Assembly: GCA_965216905.1 (NCBI GenBank)
Contig: OZ244213.1
Location: 3,224,001 to 3,288,000, forward strand
Reading direction: 5' to 3'
DNA length: 64,000 nt
Source of the DNA: G965216905 sp965216905
GTDB lineage: Bacteria; Actinomycetota; Acidimicrobiia; Spongiisociales; ZC4RG35
The notes beneath the pieces were generated by a model that was not told the origin of the DNA, did not search any database, and was given only the letters and a program-made list of their open reading frames with translations. A program made the translations under genes and the position numbers. Below are positions 16,928-25,228 of this stretch, one piece after another. Each line of letters begins with the position of its first letter. Position 1 is the first letter of the stretch.

Positions 16928-17593
16928 GTGAGCCAGTGCTGTCACGCCGACGAGTACGACCGGGTGTTCACCGGTCGGGAGGCCCGGAGCCGACTGAACC
17001 GCTTCCGCCGGAAAGGACTGACCGGGAGTGAGCGCCAACTCGCCGATGCCGTCACCGCTACTGGCATATCGGGCACATCGGTCTTGGAGGTGGGCGGCGG
17101 TCTGGGAGCGCTGGCCGTCTCGCTGCTCGAGCGTGGTGCTGCCTCCGCCACCGCGGTGGAGCTGTCGACGAGTTGGGACGGGCCGGCCGAGACGCTGGTG
17201 CGGGAGCGGGGCCTCGACGGTCGGGTAACCCGGCTGACGGGTGACGCGGTCGAGGTGCTCGACGAGCTGGAGCCTCATGACGCCGTCGTCGCCCATCGGG
17301 TGGTGTGCTGCTATCCGGAGTGGCGCTCGCTGGTGCGGTCGATGACCGGTCGGGCCGGCCGGGTGATCGGGTTGACGTTCCCGCGCGATGCCTGGTGGGT
17401 GCGGAGCGGCCTGGCGGCCGGGAACCTCCTCTTCGGACTGTCCCGGCTGCAGTTCCGGGCCTATCTGCACGACCCAAAGGCGATGCTGGAGACCATGTCG
17501 AAGGGCGGGTTCGAGCTCGTCGACGATCGGCCGGGTTTCATCTGGCGGACGGTGGTGCTGACCAGGCGACCCGGCACCGGTGGCGTCGGCTGA
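16928..17593 (+). CDS. Class I SAM-dependent methyltransferase
   Basis: The GTG-start protein of 221 residues has motif I VLEVGGGLGALAVSLL (about 55-70), an acidic loop AVELSTSW, and motif-II-like LEPHDAVVAHRVVCCYPEW. This is a Rossmann SAM-binding fold. The N-terminus MSQCCHADEYDRVF has paired cysteines. It resembles magnesium-protoporphyrin O-methyltransferase-like small enzymes in length and layout, but nothing here fixes the substrate. Confidence 0.78.
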   Translation: MSQCCHADEYDRVFTGREARSRLNRFRRKGLTGSERQLADAVTATGISGTSVLEVGGGLGALAVSLLERGAASATAVELSTSWDGPAETLVRERGLDGRVTRLTGDAVEVLDELEPHDAVVAHRVVCCYPEWRSLVRSMTGRAGRVIGLTFPRDAWWVRSGLAAGNLLFGLSRLQFRAYLHDPKAMLETMSKGGFELVDDRPGFIWRTVVLTRRPGTGGVG

Positions 17594-17623
17594 GACTGGT
17601 CCGCGAGGATCAGGGCCGAGCAT

Positions 17624-18670
17624 TCACGGACCGAACGCGTCCACCAGGAAGGTCAGGAGGTCGTCTCGGGCCTGGTGGCGGGCGTTGCCGTCGTACGCCG
17701 AGGTGACACCGCGCTCCACACATCGGGAACCAACGCCGGCCGGTTGCCCCGAGTCGACGTCGACGACCTCACCGTCCACCTCGACGAACGAGCAGTTCCG
17801 GGGACTGGGAGTGCCAGGGCTGTAGAAGCGCACCGAGGAGGCCAGCGCCCGATCGTCAAAGCCGTGGTGGGCACCCGGATAGGCAAATACGGTGGCGTCG
17901 ACGCCGGCATCCGCCATCCGCCCGATCATCTGCCGGCACTGGTCGATCGGTGTGTAGTCGTCGGCCTCTCCGTGGAAGACCCCGATCGGACCTCCGGCGA
18001 CGTCGGCCTCGGAGACGAGCTGGATGAAACACGTCGAGGGGTAGAAGGCGGCATACGCCCCGAACGGCTCACCGCCGTAGGCGTCCTGGAATCGTTCCTG
18101 GGCCGCCCAGAGGGCCGTCCGCCCGCCGAAGGAGAACCCGATGACGCCGATCCGGTCCGGATCGATCCCGGGGTGGTCGCGCAGCAGGTCCGCCGACCGG
18201 TAGACGTCGACCAGCAGGCTGGCCACGCTCACCGTCCTGCGTCCCGAGCAGATCTCGTCGAGGTCCCGCCCGGTGAAGCTGTCCAGCACGAGACTGGCGA
18301 TCCCGGCGTCGGCGAGGTCGGCCGCCCAGTCGTGGTGGGAGGCGCGGACCCCGCCGCATCCATGCTCGATCACCACCGCCGGCACCGGCGCCGAGGCGGG
18401 CGGCACCCGCAACCAACCGTCGACCGTGGTCGGAGTCGAGTCCTCGAGTGCCGGAACCAACGGGTCCCACAGGGTTCCGCGAAAGCTCACCGTTGCCACC
18501 CGGACCGGTTCTGGCGAAAGGGGTGCTCCTGTGGTTGTGGCTGCCGGGGAGCCTTCGGCTTTTGACTCCGCTGTCGAAGGGTCGGTGCGACACGAGGCGA
18601 AGGCGACCAGCGCTGCTCCCGCTCCCAGGAGCAGTGCACCGCGCCGGAGGGTTCGCCACCGCACTGCCAC
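17624..18670 (-). CDS. Secreted lipoprotein of the dienelactone hydrolase family
   Basis: A hydrophobic signal and lipobox (VAFASC) are followed by a Ser/Thr linker and an alpha/beta hydrolase. The nucleophile elbow is IGFSFGGR in place of the usual GYCFGG, the acid is FHGEADDYTP and the histidine GAHHGFDD. These positions match dienelactone hydrolases. EHGCGGV near residue 105 forms the oxyanion region. A GTG at 18670 (or 18664) is the best start; the open frame running much further upstream is antisense to ltrA-like coding sequence. Confidence 0.8.
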   Translation of the reverse strand: MAVRWRTLRRGALLLGAGAALVAFASCRTDPSTAESKAEGSPAATTTGAPLSPEPVRVATVSFRGTLWDPLVPALEDSTPTTVDGWLRVPPASAPVPAVVIEHGCGGVRASHHDWAADLADAGIASLVLDSFTGRDLDEICSGRRTVSVASLLVDVYRSADLLRDHPGIDPDRIGVIGFSFGGRTALWAAQERFQDAYGGEPFGAYAAFYPSTCFIQLVSEADVAGGPIGVFHGEADDYTPIDQCRQMIGRMADAGVDATVFAYPGAHHGFDDRALASSVRFYSPGTPSPRNCSFVEVDGEVVDVDSGQPAGVGSRCVERGVTSAYDGNARHQARDDLLTFLVDAFGP

Positions 18671-18742
18671 GGCCCGCAACCTACTCCGGCGGAGCGGATC
18701 AGGCGGCGTCGGCCGGCGGGTTCCCCCACCTATGCTCGCCGC

Positions 18743-19909
18743 ATGAAAGGCATCGAACTCCCACCGTTGACCGAGGACTTCACGGCAGATCCGGTCGAGC
18801 TGTTCTTCGACCTGGCGTACGTCTTTGCGTTCTCGCAGTTGGTGTCGCTGCTCATCCACGAACCGACCTGGGCGGGTGCGGGCAAGGCGGCGTTGCTGTT
18901 TGCCCTGTTGTGGCTGCCGTGGCAGCAACTGACGTGGGCGGCGAACGCCATCTCGGGCAACGGGCGGCCGGTGCGCCTCCTGTTCCTCATCGCCACGGTG
19001 GTGAGCATCCCGATGGCGGCCTCGACCTCGACCGCCTTCGCCGGGGGTGGCCCGGTGTTCGCGATCGCCCTCACCGTGATCATGCTGATCGGGTTCCGCA
19101 TGCAGACCATGGGGACCACCGAGGAACTCGACTACCGGACGGCGGCGATCAACTGGATCGCCCCCAACGTGGTCGCCATCGTGGTGCTGGTCGTCGGGTC
19201 GTTCTACGACGGCACGGCCCGGCTGGCCTTCTGGCTCGGCACCGTCGCCATCGTGCTGTGGGCGATGGTGAGAGCCGCCGACGGAGAGTGGATGGTGCGT
19301 CCCGGCCACTTCGCCGAGCGGCACGGGTTGATCATCATCATCGCCTTGGGCGAGGTGATCGTGGCCATCGGCATCCCGGTGGTGGCCGCGCTGGAGAGCG
19401 ACGCCGGGCTGGGACTCGCCACCATCTCGGCGCTGCTGGCGTCGGGCGCCTTCGCCGGTCTGCTGTGGTGGGCCTACTTCGACCGGCCCAGCCCGGGCCT
19501 GGAGTACGCCGCTTCCAAGCTCGAAGGCCGGGCGGCCGGCCAGTACATCCGCGACGTGTACACCTGGGCGCATGCCCCGATCGTGGCCGGGGTCATCCTG
19601 GCCGCCGCCGCCCTGGAGGAGATCGCACTGCACCCTCGCGATCCGGTGCCGCTCGGGTTCCGAGTCATGCTGGCGGCCGGCCTGTTCATGTTCCTGATCG
19701 GCGTCTACCTGGCGGTGTGGCGAGCCTTCCGGGCCCAGGCACGGGAGCGGCTGGCCGGGGCGATGGTGATCGCCGGCATCGTCTTCGCCGGGGCATCCCT
19801 CGAAGGCCTCAACCTGCTGACCGTGGTGGTCGTGGTGATGTTCGTGGTACTGGTCGTCGAACACCGCCGCATCGAGCGCTTCCTCCTCCACGCCGACGTC
19901 GAGGGTTGA
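18743..19909 (+). CDS. Low-temperature-requirement A (LtrA) family membrane protein
   Basis: 388 residues with about eleven membrane helices. The N-terminal ADPVELFFDLAYVFAFSQL and the central RHGLIIIIALGEVIVAIG are the two hallmark stretches of LtrA proteins. In Listeria the protein is needed for growth in the cold, but its chemistry is unknown. It is transcribed alone, divergent from the dienelactone hydrolase gene. Confidence 0.9.
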   Translation: MKGIELPPLTEDFTADPVELFFDLAYVFAFSQLVSLLIHEPTWAGAGKAALLFALLWLPWQQLTWAANAISGNGRPVRLLFLIATVVSIPMAASTSTAFAGGGPVFAIALTVIMLIGFRMQTMGTTEELDYRTAAINWIAPNVVAIVVLVVGSFYDGTARLAFWLGTVAIVLWAMVRAADGEWMVRPGHFAERHGLIIIIALGEVIVAIGIPVVAALESDAGLGLATISALLASGAFAGLLWWAYFDRPSPGLEYAASKLEGRAAGQYIRDVYTWAHAPIVAGVILAAAALEEIALHPRDPVPLGFRVMLAAGLFMFLIGVYLAVWRAFRAQARERLAGAMVIAGIVFAGASLEGLNLLTVVVVVMFVVLVVEHRRIERFLLHADVEG

Positions 19910-19922
19910 GACGTCTCGCCGC

Positions 19923-21122
19923 TCACGCCCACATGGTGGAGACCGGAAGCGCCCAGACGCCTGGTGCGAGTTCGTAGGTGGCGTCGCCGCGATGGAGCAC
20001 GGCGGCCGCCGCGATCCGATCCCCCATCGCCTCGACCAGCCACTCGAGGTGCCGAGCGTCCCGCCGCTTGGATCGCACCGCCCACTTCACTTCCAGGGCG
20101 ACGATCTTCCCGCCGATCTCGAGGATCAGATCGATCTCTCGTTCTCCCGCCTTCGTCCGGAGGTGGTACATGGCTCCGTCGATGGCTTCGAGCTCCGGAC
20201 GGAGCTGCGCTGCAACGAATGACTCGAAGTAGGCGCCTGCCCGGGTTGGGTCGCCTGCCAGATCGCGGGCATCGAGGCCGGCGAGAGACAGGGCCAAGCC
20301 TGCGTCACACGAGTAGCGCTTCGGGAACGACGTGAGCCGCCTGAGTCGGTTGGTCCTCCACGCCTGGGTCGGTGCCACCACGAACGCCCGTTGCAGCATC
20401 TCGTCATATGCATGAAAGGTGGCGCGGTTCAGATCGGACATCTCGATGATCCGCTCGTCGGGGACGGCGGCCGACTCGAGTCCGGCGAGCACTTGCATCA
20501 AGCGAGCCACCCGGGTCGGGTCGCGTCGGGCGTCGACGCTTCGCTCTGCTACGGATGCTCCGTATGCCCGCAGCCAGCGGCTCGCGGCTTGCGTCGGCGC
20601 CGCCGGGAAGCCGGACGTGGCGATCGTATCCGCATCGACCGACGGCCCGGCATCGGGGTGGGGCGAAGCCAGCTCACCGTCGATGAGGCGCTGGAGCCAC
20701 AGCTTCCCGGTGTGAGCCCCGAGCAACTCGCGTCTGGTCATCGGGTACATGACCACACGGGCACCTCGGCCAGTCAGGGGATAGGTCGGGCCGTAGGTCT
20801 CCGGCTGGACCGAGCCGGTCAGGATGAATGAACCCGGGCTCGGGTCGTCGTCCACGATCTCCTTCACGGCCCACAGCACGTCGACACCAGCCAGCTGCCA
20901 CTCGTCGATGAGCACCGGTCGGCGAAGGCCGGCCAGCACTCCCCGCGGATCGGACGCGAGCAGCTCGAGATCGGCCGGGAGCCGGATCTCAGACGCTGCC
21001 GAGCGCCGGGCCGTGGTGGTCTTGCCGGTGGCCCGTGCACCCTCGACGGTGACGACCGGAACCGAGGCGAGTAGCGCCTCGATCTGGGTATCGAGGATGC
21101 GAGGGAGGTAGGTCTCGGCCAT
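19923..21122 (-). CDS. AAA ATPase with DUF4143 nuclease-like C-terminus
   Basis: The Walker A motif is GARATGKTTTARR (about residues 27-39) and Walker B is PVLIDEWQLAG. FILTGSVQPETYG is the sensor-like strand of this family, followed by YPMTRREL. The C-terminal DUF4143 region (about 180-390) contains KAGEREIDLILEIGGKIVALEVKW, a PD-(D/E)XK nuclease pattern (E..D..LE.K). The family is widespread, often mobile, and of unknown function. Five 23-bp direct repeats lie immediately upstream of its start. Confidence 0.88.
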   Translation of the reverse strand: MAETYLPRILDTQIEALLASVPVVTVEGARATGKTTTARRSAASEIRLPADLELLASDPRGVLAGLRRPVLIDEWQLAGVDVLWAVKEIVDDDPSPGSFILTGSVQPETYGPTYPLTGRGARVVMYPMTRRELLGAHTGKLWLQRLIDGELASPHPDAGPSVDADTIATSGFPAAPTQAASRWLRAYGASVAERSVDARRDPTRVARLMQVLAGLESAAVPDERIIEMSDLNRATFHAYDEMLQRAFVVAPTQAWRTNRLRRLTSFPKRYSCDAGLALSLAGLDARDLAGDPTRAGAYFESFVAAQLRPELEAIDGAMYHLRTKAGEREIDLILEIGGKIVALEVKWAVRSKRRDARHLEWLVEAMGDRIAAAAVLHRGDATYELAPGVWALPVSTMWA

Positions 21123-21139
21123 CGGCGGTGCTCCAATAG

Positions 21140-21242
21140 CGAAATCGTCGAGTGCTCAGTAACGAAATCGTCGGACCGAGAGTAACAGATTCGTCGCCTT
21201 CTCAGTAACGGATTCGTCGGCTCGTTCGTGGCGGATTCGTCG
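21140..21242. repeat. Five direct repeats with exact 23-bp period upstream of the AAA-DUF4143 gene
   Basis: The 11-bp core C(G/A)(A/G)A(A/T)TCGTCG starts at 21140, 21163, 21186, 21209 and 21232, each exactly 23 bp after the last; AGTAA precedes three of the cores. A degenerate sixth core is visible at 21254. The array begins 17 bp upstream of the start codon. A helically spaced operator array for a regulator is the simplest reading; iterons are an alternative. Confidence 0.85.
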
Positions 21243-21382
21243 CCGTCGCACGCCGGTTGCGTCGACCTCCGGTTGAGCCCACCCTTGAGCGCGCGCGACG
21301 GGCGGTGTCGTGAGGCTGCACGGTAGGGAGCGCCTCTCGGCCCTCATCGGTAGCCTGAGAGCAACCGGATTGGAGGTTTCCC

Positions 21383-21838
21383 TTGCCCCCCGTATCTCGC
21401 GCCGAGCCGTACCCGGGCTACAACTTCCTCGTCGTCGTCAACGGGATCAGCGATGACGGTTTGGCCGTCTCCGGTTCCTTTGCCGAGGTGAGCGGGCTCG
21501 GGGTCGAGATCACCCCGATCGAGTACCGGACGGGCTCGGAGACCCCTACCGTGCGCAAGCTGCCAGGCCTGAAGAAGTTCTCCAACATCGTGCTGCGCCG
21601 CGGCATCACCGGCGACCTCGACTTCTGGAACTGGATGGCCGCCGCCATGAACGGCAACATCGTCCGGGCGTCTGGATCGGTCATCCTCCTCGACGAGTCC
21701 CGGGAGGAGGTCATGCGGTTCAACTTCCGAAACGGTAGGCCTACCAAGTGGGAGGGCCCGTCGCTGAACGCCACTGCGAATGAGGTGGCAATCGAGACGC
21801 TCGAGATCTGCCACGAGGGCCTCGATATCGATGTCTGA
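21383..21838 (+). CDS. Phage tail-tube-like protein (T4 gp19 family)
   Basis: A TTG start preceded by TGGAGG gives a 151-residue protein with SFAEVSGLGVEITPIEYRTG, KLPGLKKFSNIVLRRG and DLDFWNWM, the typical tail-tube (gp19/Hcp-like) signature of contractile phage tails and extracellular injection systems. No sheath, baseplate or spike gene lies nearby, so this is an orphan copy. It overlaps the next gene by 8 bp and is probably co-translated with it. Confidence 0.85.
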   Translation: MPPVSRAEPYPGYNFLVVVNGISDDGLAVSGSFAEVSGLGVEITPIEYRTGSETPTVRKLPGLKKFSNIVLRRGITGDLDFWNWMAAAMNGNIVRASGSVILLDESREEVMRFNFRNGRPTKWEGPSLNATANEVAIETLEICHEGLDIDV

Positions 21839-22238
21839 GACGGCCGACGTCCCCCGACATCCGCCGCCCGATCAAGCGCGACCGGAGGTGGTGCTCGACG
21901 TCGACTACACCGAAGGAGCGTTTGAACTCGTCCTTGTCAACCTCGGAGCAGCGGTGGCCTTCCAGCCCCGCGTCGAATTCGAGGGTGAGCTGATCGGTGC
22001 CGGCGGGGACGTCGTGATCTCCGACCTGCCGATCTGGAAACGACTTGGTTTGCTCCGACCCGGCAAGGCCATCCGGGTGTTCCTCGACGCCGACGCCCTC
22101 GTCTACCGCAGGAAGACCGGCCGGAAGATCCGTGCGGTCGTCACATACTTCGACGAGGCCGGCCGGCCGTACGAGCAGGTCGTCGAGCACGATCTCGACG
22201 CATACCGAGGGATGCCGCAGATCTCGAACCGGGCGTGA
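21831..22238 (+). CDS. Small beta-rich protein coupled to the tail-tube-like gene
   Basis: 135 residues starting MSETADVPRHPPP. Strand-like segments (FELVLVNLGAAVAFQPRVEFEG, KAIRVFLDADALVYRR, IRAVVTYFDEAG) suggest a beta-sandwich of the type found in carbohydrate- or protein-binding adaptor domains. I do not recognise the family. The 8-bp overlap with the gp19-like gene implies a shared function, perhaps a cap or partner of the tube protein. Confidence 0.65.
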   Translation: MSETADVPRHPPPDQARPEVVLDVDYTEGAFELVLVNLGAAVAFQPRVEFEGELIGAGGDVVISDLPIWKRLGLLRPGKAIRVFLDADALVYRRKTGRKIRAVVTYFDEAGRPYEQVVEHDLDAYRGMPQISNRA

Positions 22239-22262
22239 ATCTCGCGGCGGGCTCGGTCGGCT

Positions 22263-22736
22263 TCAGTCGCCGTCGCCGGGCCCTCCCAGGCCCTTCCCCT
22301 GGCCCTTGCCGGGGTGATCTTCCCGCTTTGCCTTGAACGAGTTGAACGCCGCCGCCAGTTCGGCACCGGGCTTGTCGACCGCGGGGTTGTGTACTGCGGA
22401 TGGAGAGGCCCCGGCGGCGAGCGCCGCATGAACCTGTGCGGCCCGGGCTTGGCCGGCGTTCCCGGACTTCGGCCCCTTGCCCGGCTTGGCTTCTCCGGTG
22501 AACCTCCACGACTGCGACACTTCCGCGGCGCGTGCCAAGCCCTTGGTGCGGTCCGGGTCGAGGCCCCGCCCTGCGCCTCGTGCTGAGAGGATGTCCTGGG
22601 CGACGCCGGCAGCGTGGAGACGGGCCGCCTCGGCCACGGCCGACGCCCGTTCGGGAAGCGGCGAGGCGGCGACGGCTCCGGCCGGAATGGTGACAGCCAT
22701 TGCCAGGGCAACGACCGCAAGTCGACGAGTGCTCAT
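22263..22736 (-). CDS. Secreted Gly/Lys-tailed hypothetical protein
   Basis: A signal peptide (LAVVALAMAVTIPAGAVAASP) with an AVA-A cleavage site is followed by an Ala-rich helical region and a C-terminal tail HPGKGQGKGLGGPGDGD. No family is recognised. The only possible hint at function is the basic Gly-rich tail, which could bind cell-wall polymers. It is transcribed toward the tail-tube pair (convergent). Confidence 0.6.
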   Translation of the reverse strand: MSTRRLAVVALAMAVTIPAGAVAASPLPERASAVAEAARLHAAGVAQDILSARGAGRGLDPDRTKGLARAAEVSQSWRFTGEAKPGKGPKSGNAGQARAAQVHAALAAGASPSAVHNPAVDKPGAELAAAFNSFKAKREDHPGKGQGKGLGGPGDGD

Positions 22737-22766
22737 GTCAATCCAGTCACTCTGCGTGGTCGTACG

Positions 22767-23246
22767 TTACATGCCGTGGGGGCAGAGTGCCCTTTCAGCT
22801 GCGCCGAGGATCGCCCCTGTCAGCCGGATCTGGTCGTCATCCGCGCGCTCGGATTCGCCTCCCGTCAGGTCGGCGGCAAACTCGGCGATGATCTCGTCCG
22901 GGTCCTCCCCTGCGGAGATCGCCTCGCAGACGGCCAGTCCGGCGGCGACGGTGATGTCGGGATCGTCGAAAGCGACGTCGGCGAATCGGGTGTCGGCCAC
23001 GGCTTCGGCGACGGCGACCAGGAACACGTCGTAGGCGGGCTCGAACTGCGTTTGGTCGACCGCTGCCGCGGGCGTCGATGTCGTGGTGCTCGATGCGGTC
23101 GTGCTGGAAGCCGGCGCCGTGGTGATCGCCTGCCCCACCGTGGCGGTTGACACCGCCTCGCCGCCACCACTCCCGCACGCCGACACGACCAACACCACAC
23201 CGACGAGCATGGCCCGCGTCCGGGCTGACGAGAAGGGTGAGGACAT
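22767..23246 (-). CDS. DUF732-like lipoprotein
   Basis: The start MSSPFSSARTRAMLVGV at 23246 gives a clear lipoprotein signal (LVVSACGSGG) and a Ser/Thr linker. The domain contains LAVCEAISAGEDPDEIIAEF and ends with a second cysteine (RALCPHGM), as in DUF732, where the two cysteines probably form a disulfide. The role is unknown. It is the last chromosomal gene before the first tRNA-derived repeat. Confidence 0.65.
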   Translation of the reverse strand: MSSPFSSARTRAMLVGVVLVVSACGSGGGEAVSTATVGQAITTAPASSTTASSTTTSTPAAAVDQTQFEPAYDVFLVAVAEAVADTRFADVAFDDPDITVAAGLAVCEAISAGEDPDEIIAEFAADLTGGESERADDDQIRLTGAILGAAERALCPHGM

Positions 23247-23326
23247 CACCACCCCATCGGCCACCCCACACCCGATCTGAACCCCTCAGCGCAAGAAGCC
23301 GCACCGGTGGCCATCGTCGTCCTCGC

Positions 23327-23472
23327 GACCTCTGCCGTGTGAAGATGAGGCACGGCGGTTCGCTGACCTGGGAGTTTGCACGAGACTACCGCCTGAGCAG
23401 GGATTCCGCGCTGCGCTCGCCCCCGCCGTTTCGCACTGTTTCGCGCCGGCTTGTGTCAGATCCGTGTCAGGT
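23327..23472. mobile_element. Left boundary of an older, decayed island: tRNA-Val fragment plus conserved element end
   Basis: 23327-23344 is identical to 18 bp of the tRNA-Val(CAC) att segment. The next ~95 bp resemble the left end of the second island (31114-31205): both share GTTCGCTGACCTGGGAGTT, then CTGAGCAGGG, then CGCCGTTTCGCAC. Finally 23453-23472 matches, with one difference, the 20-bp motif near the right end of the second island (48510-48529). Taken together it looks like the scar of a related integrative element. Confidence 0.7.
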
Positions 23473-23627
23473 CAGCACCTCAAGAGCTTGTGGAGCCGAC
23501 CGATGGAAGAGGCCGCCCCGGCGGACAGTTCTGGCTCAAGGCGTCTACCGCATGTGATGTCGTGGGCGGACCTGGACGAAATCACAGGGTGGGCGTATCC
23601 GTAACTGCATCTCGTGGCGCAACCAAG

Positions 23628-23653
23628 CAGGCTCCGGGACGTCCCGGAGCCTG
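23628..23653 (+). terminator. Terminator-like hairpin
   Basis: A perfect 12-bp stem (CAGGCTCCGGGA with its complement) around CG, followed by TTT on the plus strand. It lies between the island scar and the 3' end of the BenE-type gene and could act on either strand. The rest of 23265-23695 holds no gene that I can support. Confidence 0.7.
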
Positions 23654-23695
23654 TTTCATGCTGCGCTGAGCTTTCGTCGGACATCTGCCGTCACA

Positions 23696-24928
23696 TCAAC
23701 CTGTCGCTTCTGAGTCGGGGTTCTGGTACGCACGCCATGCGGGTCTCTCAATGAGCAGCGAGACACCGGTCCCGCCGACGATTGCCCAGAAGAAAGGCCC
23801 GAACCCGAAAAGGGTCAGGTCCGAGAGTGTGATAGCGAAGGCGAACAAGGGACCCCAGATGAGCGGTCCGGCGGTGACCTTCTTGAGGGCTTCGGAAACC
23901 ACGCCCAGGAGAGCGAGACCCGCGACAACCGTGAGAACGGCCGCCGGCAAGACATCGGAGATGAGACTGGCGAATCCAGCGAGGGCTCCGTATGCGGCGA
24001 GAATCGCTGAGGCCATCAGGACAGCCCGATACCTGCTTCCCATGGGACCGGCGTCAGGACCCGCAGAGTATGCGGTCGCCGGCAACGACAGCGAGAACCC
24101 TACGGCGCCGAACAACGAACCTGCCATGGTTCCCGATCCGCTGAGCAAGGTGATCAACCGCTCGGGGGGCTCGTATCCCTGATCCCTGAGAAACACCATC
24201 GACGGGATGTTGGCCTGGACGGTGATCAGCACCAGCATGACAGGGGCGACCGTGAGCGCTGCGGCGACGGTGAACTGCGGTCTCGTGAGAACCGGGAGCA
24301 GCGGCGTGGCGTCGGCCATCGCGACGTCGACCCTCCCAGCCAGGAGGGTTATCAGCACGCTCGCCACCAGTGCAGGGAGTATCGCTGGGATCTTTGGCTC
24401 CCAGAGCATCTTGGCGAGCAGGTAGACGGCGATGGTTCCTCCGACTATCAGCGTCTCGTCACCCAATGCGTCGAACATGTGCACGAGGAAAGGAAGGACG
24501 GCTCCCGCAAGAAGCCCGAAGACGATGGGTGGTGGGAGGATCCTCGAAACGATCTGTGTCAGGCCGAAAGGGACCATGATCAGCACGGCCAATCCGGCCA
24601 GCATCGAACCTCCAACCAACTCCGGCCAAGAGAAGTCTGTTCCGAGTTGGGCGATGAACACCAGGATGAAGGCATTGCCGGTCATCAGGATGGGGATCCG
24701 GTATCGCCACGCGAGGAAGAAGCCGATTGCGCCGGGGATTCCATAGGCCGCCATGATCCAGGCGTTGGTCTCGGCGTTGCTCAAACCAATGGTCTCGGCG
24801 GCGCTCAGGAGAACACTCAGAAACGCGGTGAACACTGCGCCCATCGAGAGCGCCACCGCGATGCTCGGGAGAATCCTCCGAATCCCTTGCGTCAACGAAG
24901 CCTCAACGTCTGGATGACTCACGTCCAC
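23696..24928 (-). CDS. BenE-family benzoate/H+ symporter-like transporter
   Basis: 410 residues with about twelve membrane helices. The opening LPSIAVALSMGAVFTAFLSVLL and the central AVGFSLSLPATAYSAGPDAGP fit the BenE (benzoate membrane transport) family within the NAT/NCS2-like fold. It would import an aromatic acid or a related anion. No aromatic-degradation genes are nearby, so the substrate is open. Its codon use is less GC-rich than the flanking chromosome and it sits just inside the island scar, consistent with transfer. Confidence 0.75.
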   Translation of the reverse strand: MDVSHPDVEASLTQGIRRILPSIAVALSMGAVFTAFLSVLLSAAETIGLSNAETNAWIMAAYGIPGAIGFFLAWRYRIPILMTGNAFILVFIAQLGTDFSWPELVGGSMLAGLAVLIMVPFGLTQIVSRILPPPIVFGLLAGAVLPFLVHMFDALGDETLIVGGTIAVYLLAKMLWEPKIPAILPALVASVLITLLAGRVDVAMADATPLLPVLTRPQFTVAAALTVAPVMLVLITVQANIPSMVFLRDQGYEPPERLITLLSGSGTMAGSLFGAVGFSLSLPATAYSAGPDAGPMGSRYRAVLMASAILAAYGALAGFASLISDVLPAAVLTVVAGLALLGVVSEALKKVTAGPLIWGPLFAFAITLSDLTLFGFGPFFWAIVGGTGVSLLIERPAWRAYQNPDSEATG

Positions 24929-25228
24929 CGAGCCTATCCGCTAGACCGTCCAGCCAGGCTCCCAACCCGGCGAAGACACCCTGGTTGGCCTCGGGTCGAG
25001 TGTCGACTCCCCAAGATCGCCTGTCACGCGATGTAGAGGAACCCCCAGCCAGCACGGGTTTCGTGTATTGGTCGCTCGGCGACAATACGAGGGGATGCCG
25101 CTCGTTCGCCGACCCACGCTTCATCCGAATGCTCACGCCCTTCTTGAGGAGAACGAGCCGAGGGGTCCGATGGCTCCACGTCGCCATGCGCACGTATCGG
25201 TTGCTGACCGGGGTCAACGCCTTTCGGG
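24929..25228. other. Intergenic region, no gene supported
   Basis: About 300 bp between the BenE-type start and the DUF427 stop. Overlapping open frames occur on both strands but have no recognisable domain and no ribosome site. A promoter for the transporter is expected here on the minus strand. Confidence 0.4.

Noticed and set aside
17624..19891. 755-codon open frame on the minus strand
   Set aside because: Its first ~410 codons are antisense to the LtrA-like gene with its membrane codon pattern; only the part from about 18670 encodes a recognisable protein.
21140..21242. CRISPR array
   Set aside because: The 23-bp period has no unique spacers of CRISPR length and no cas genes are present; read as direct repeats instead.
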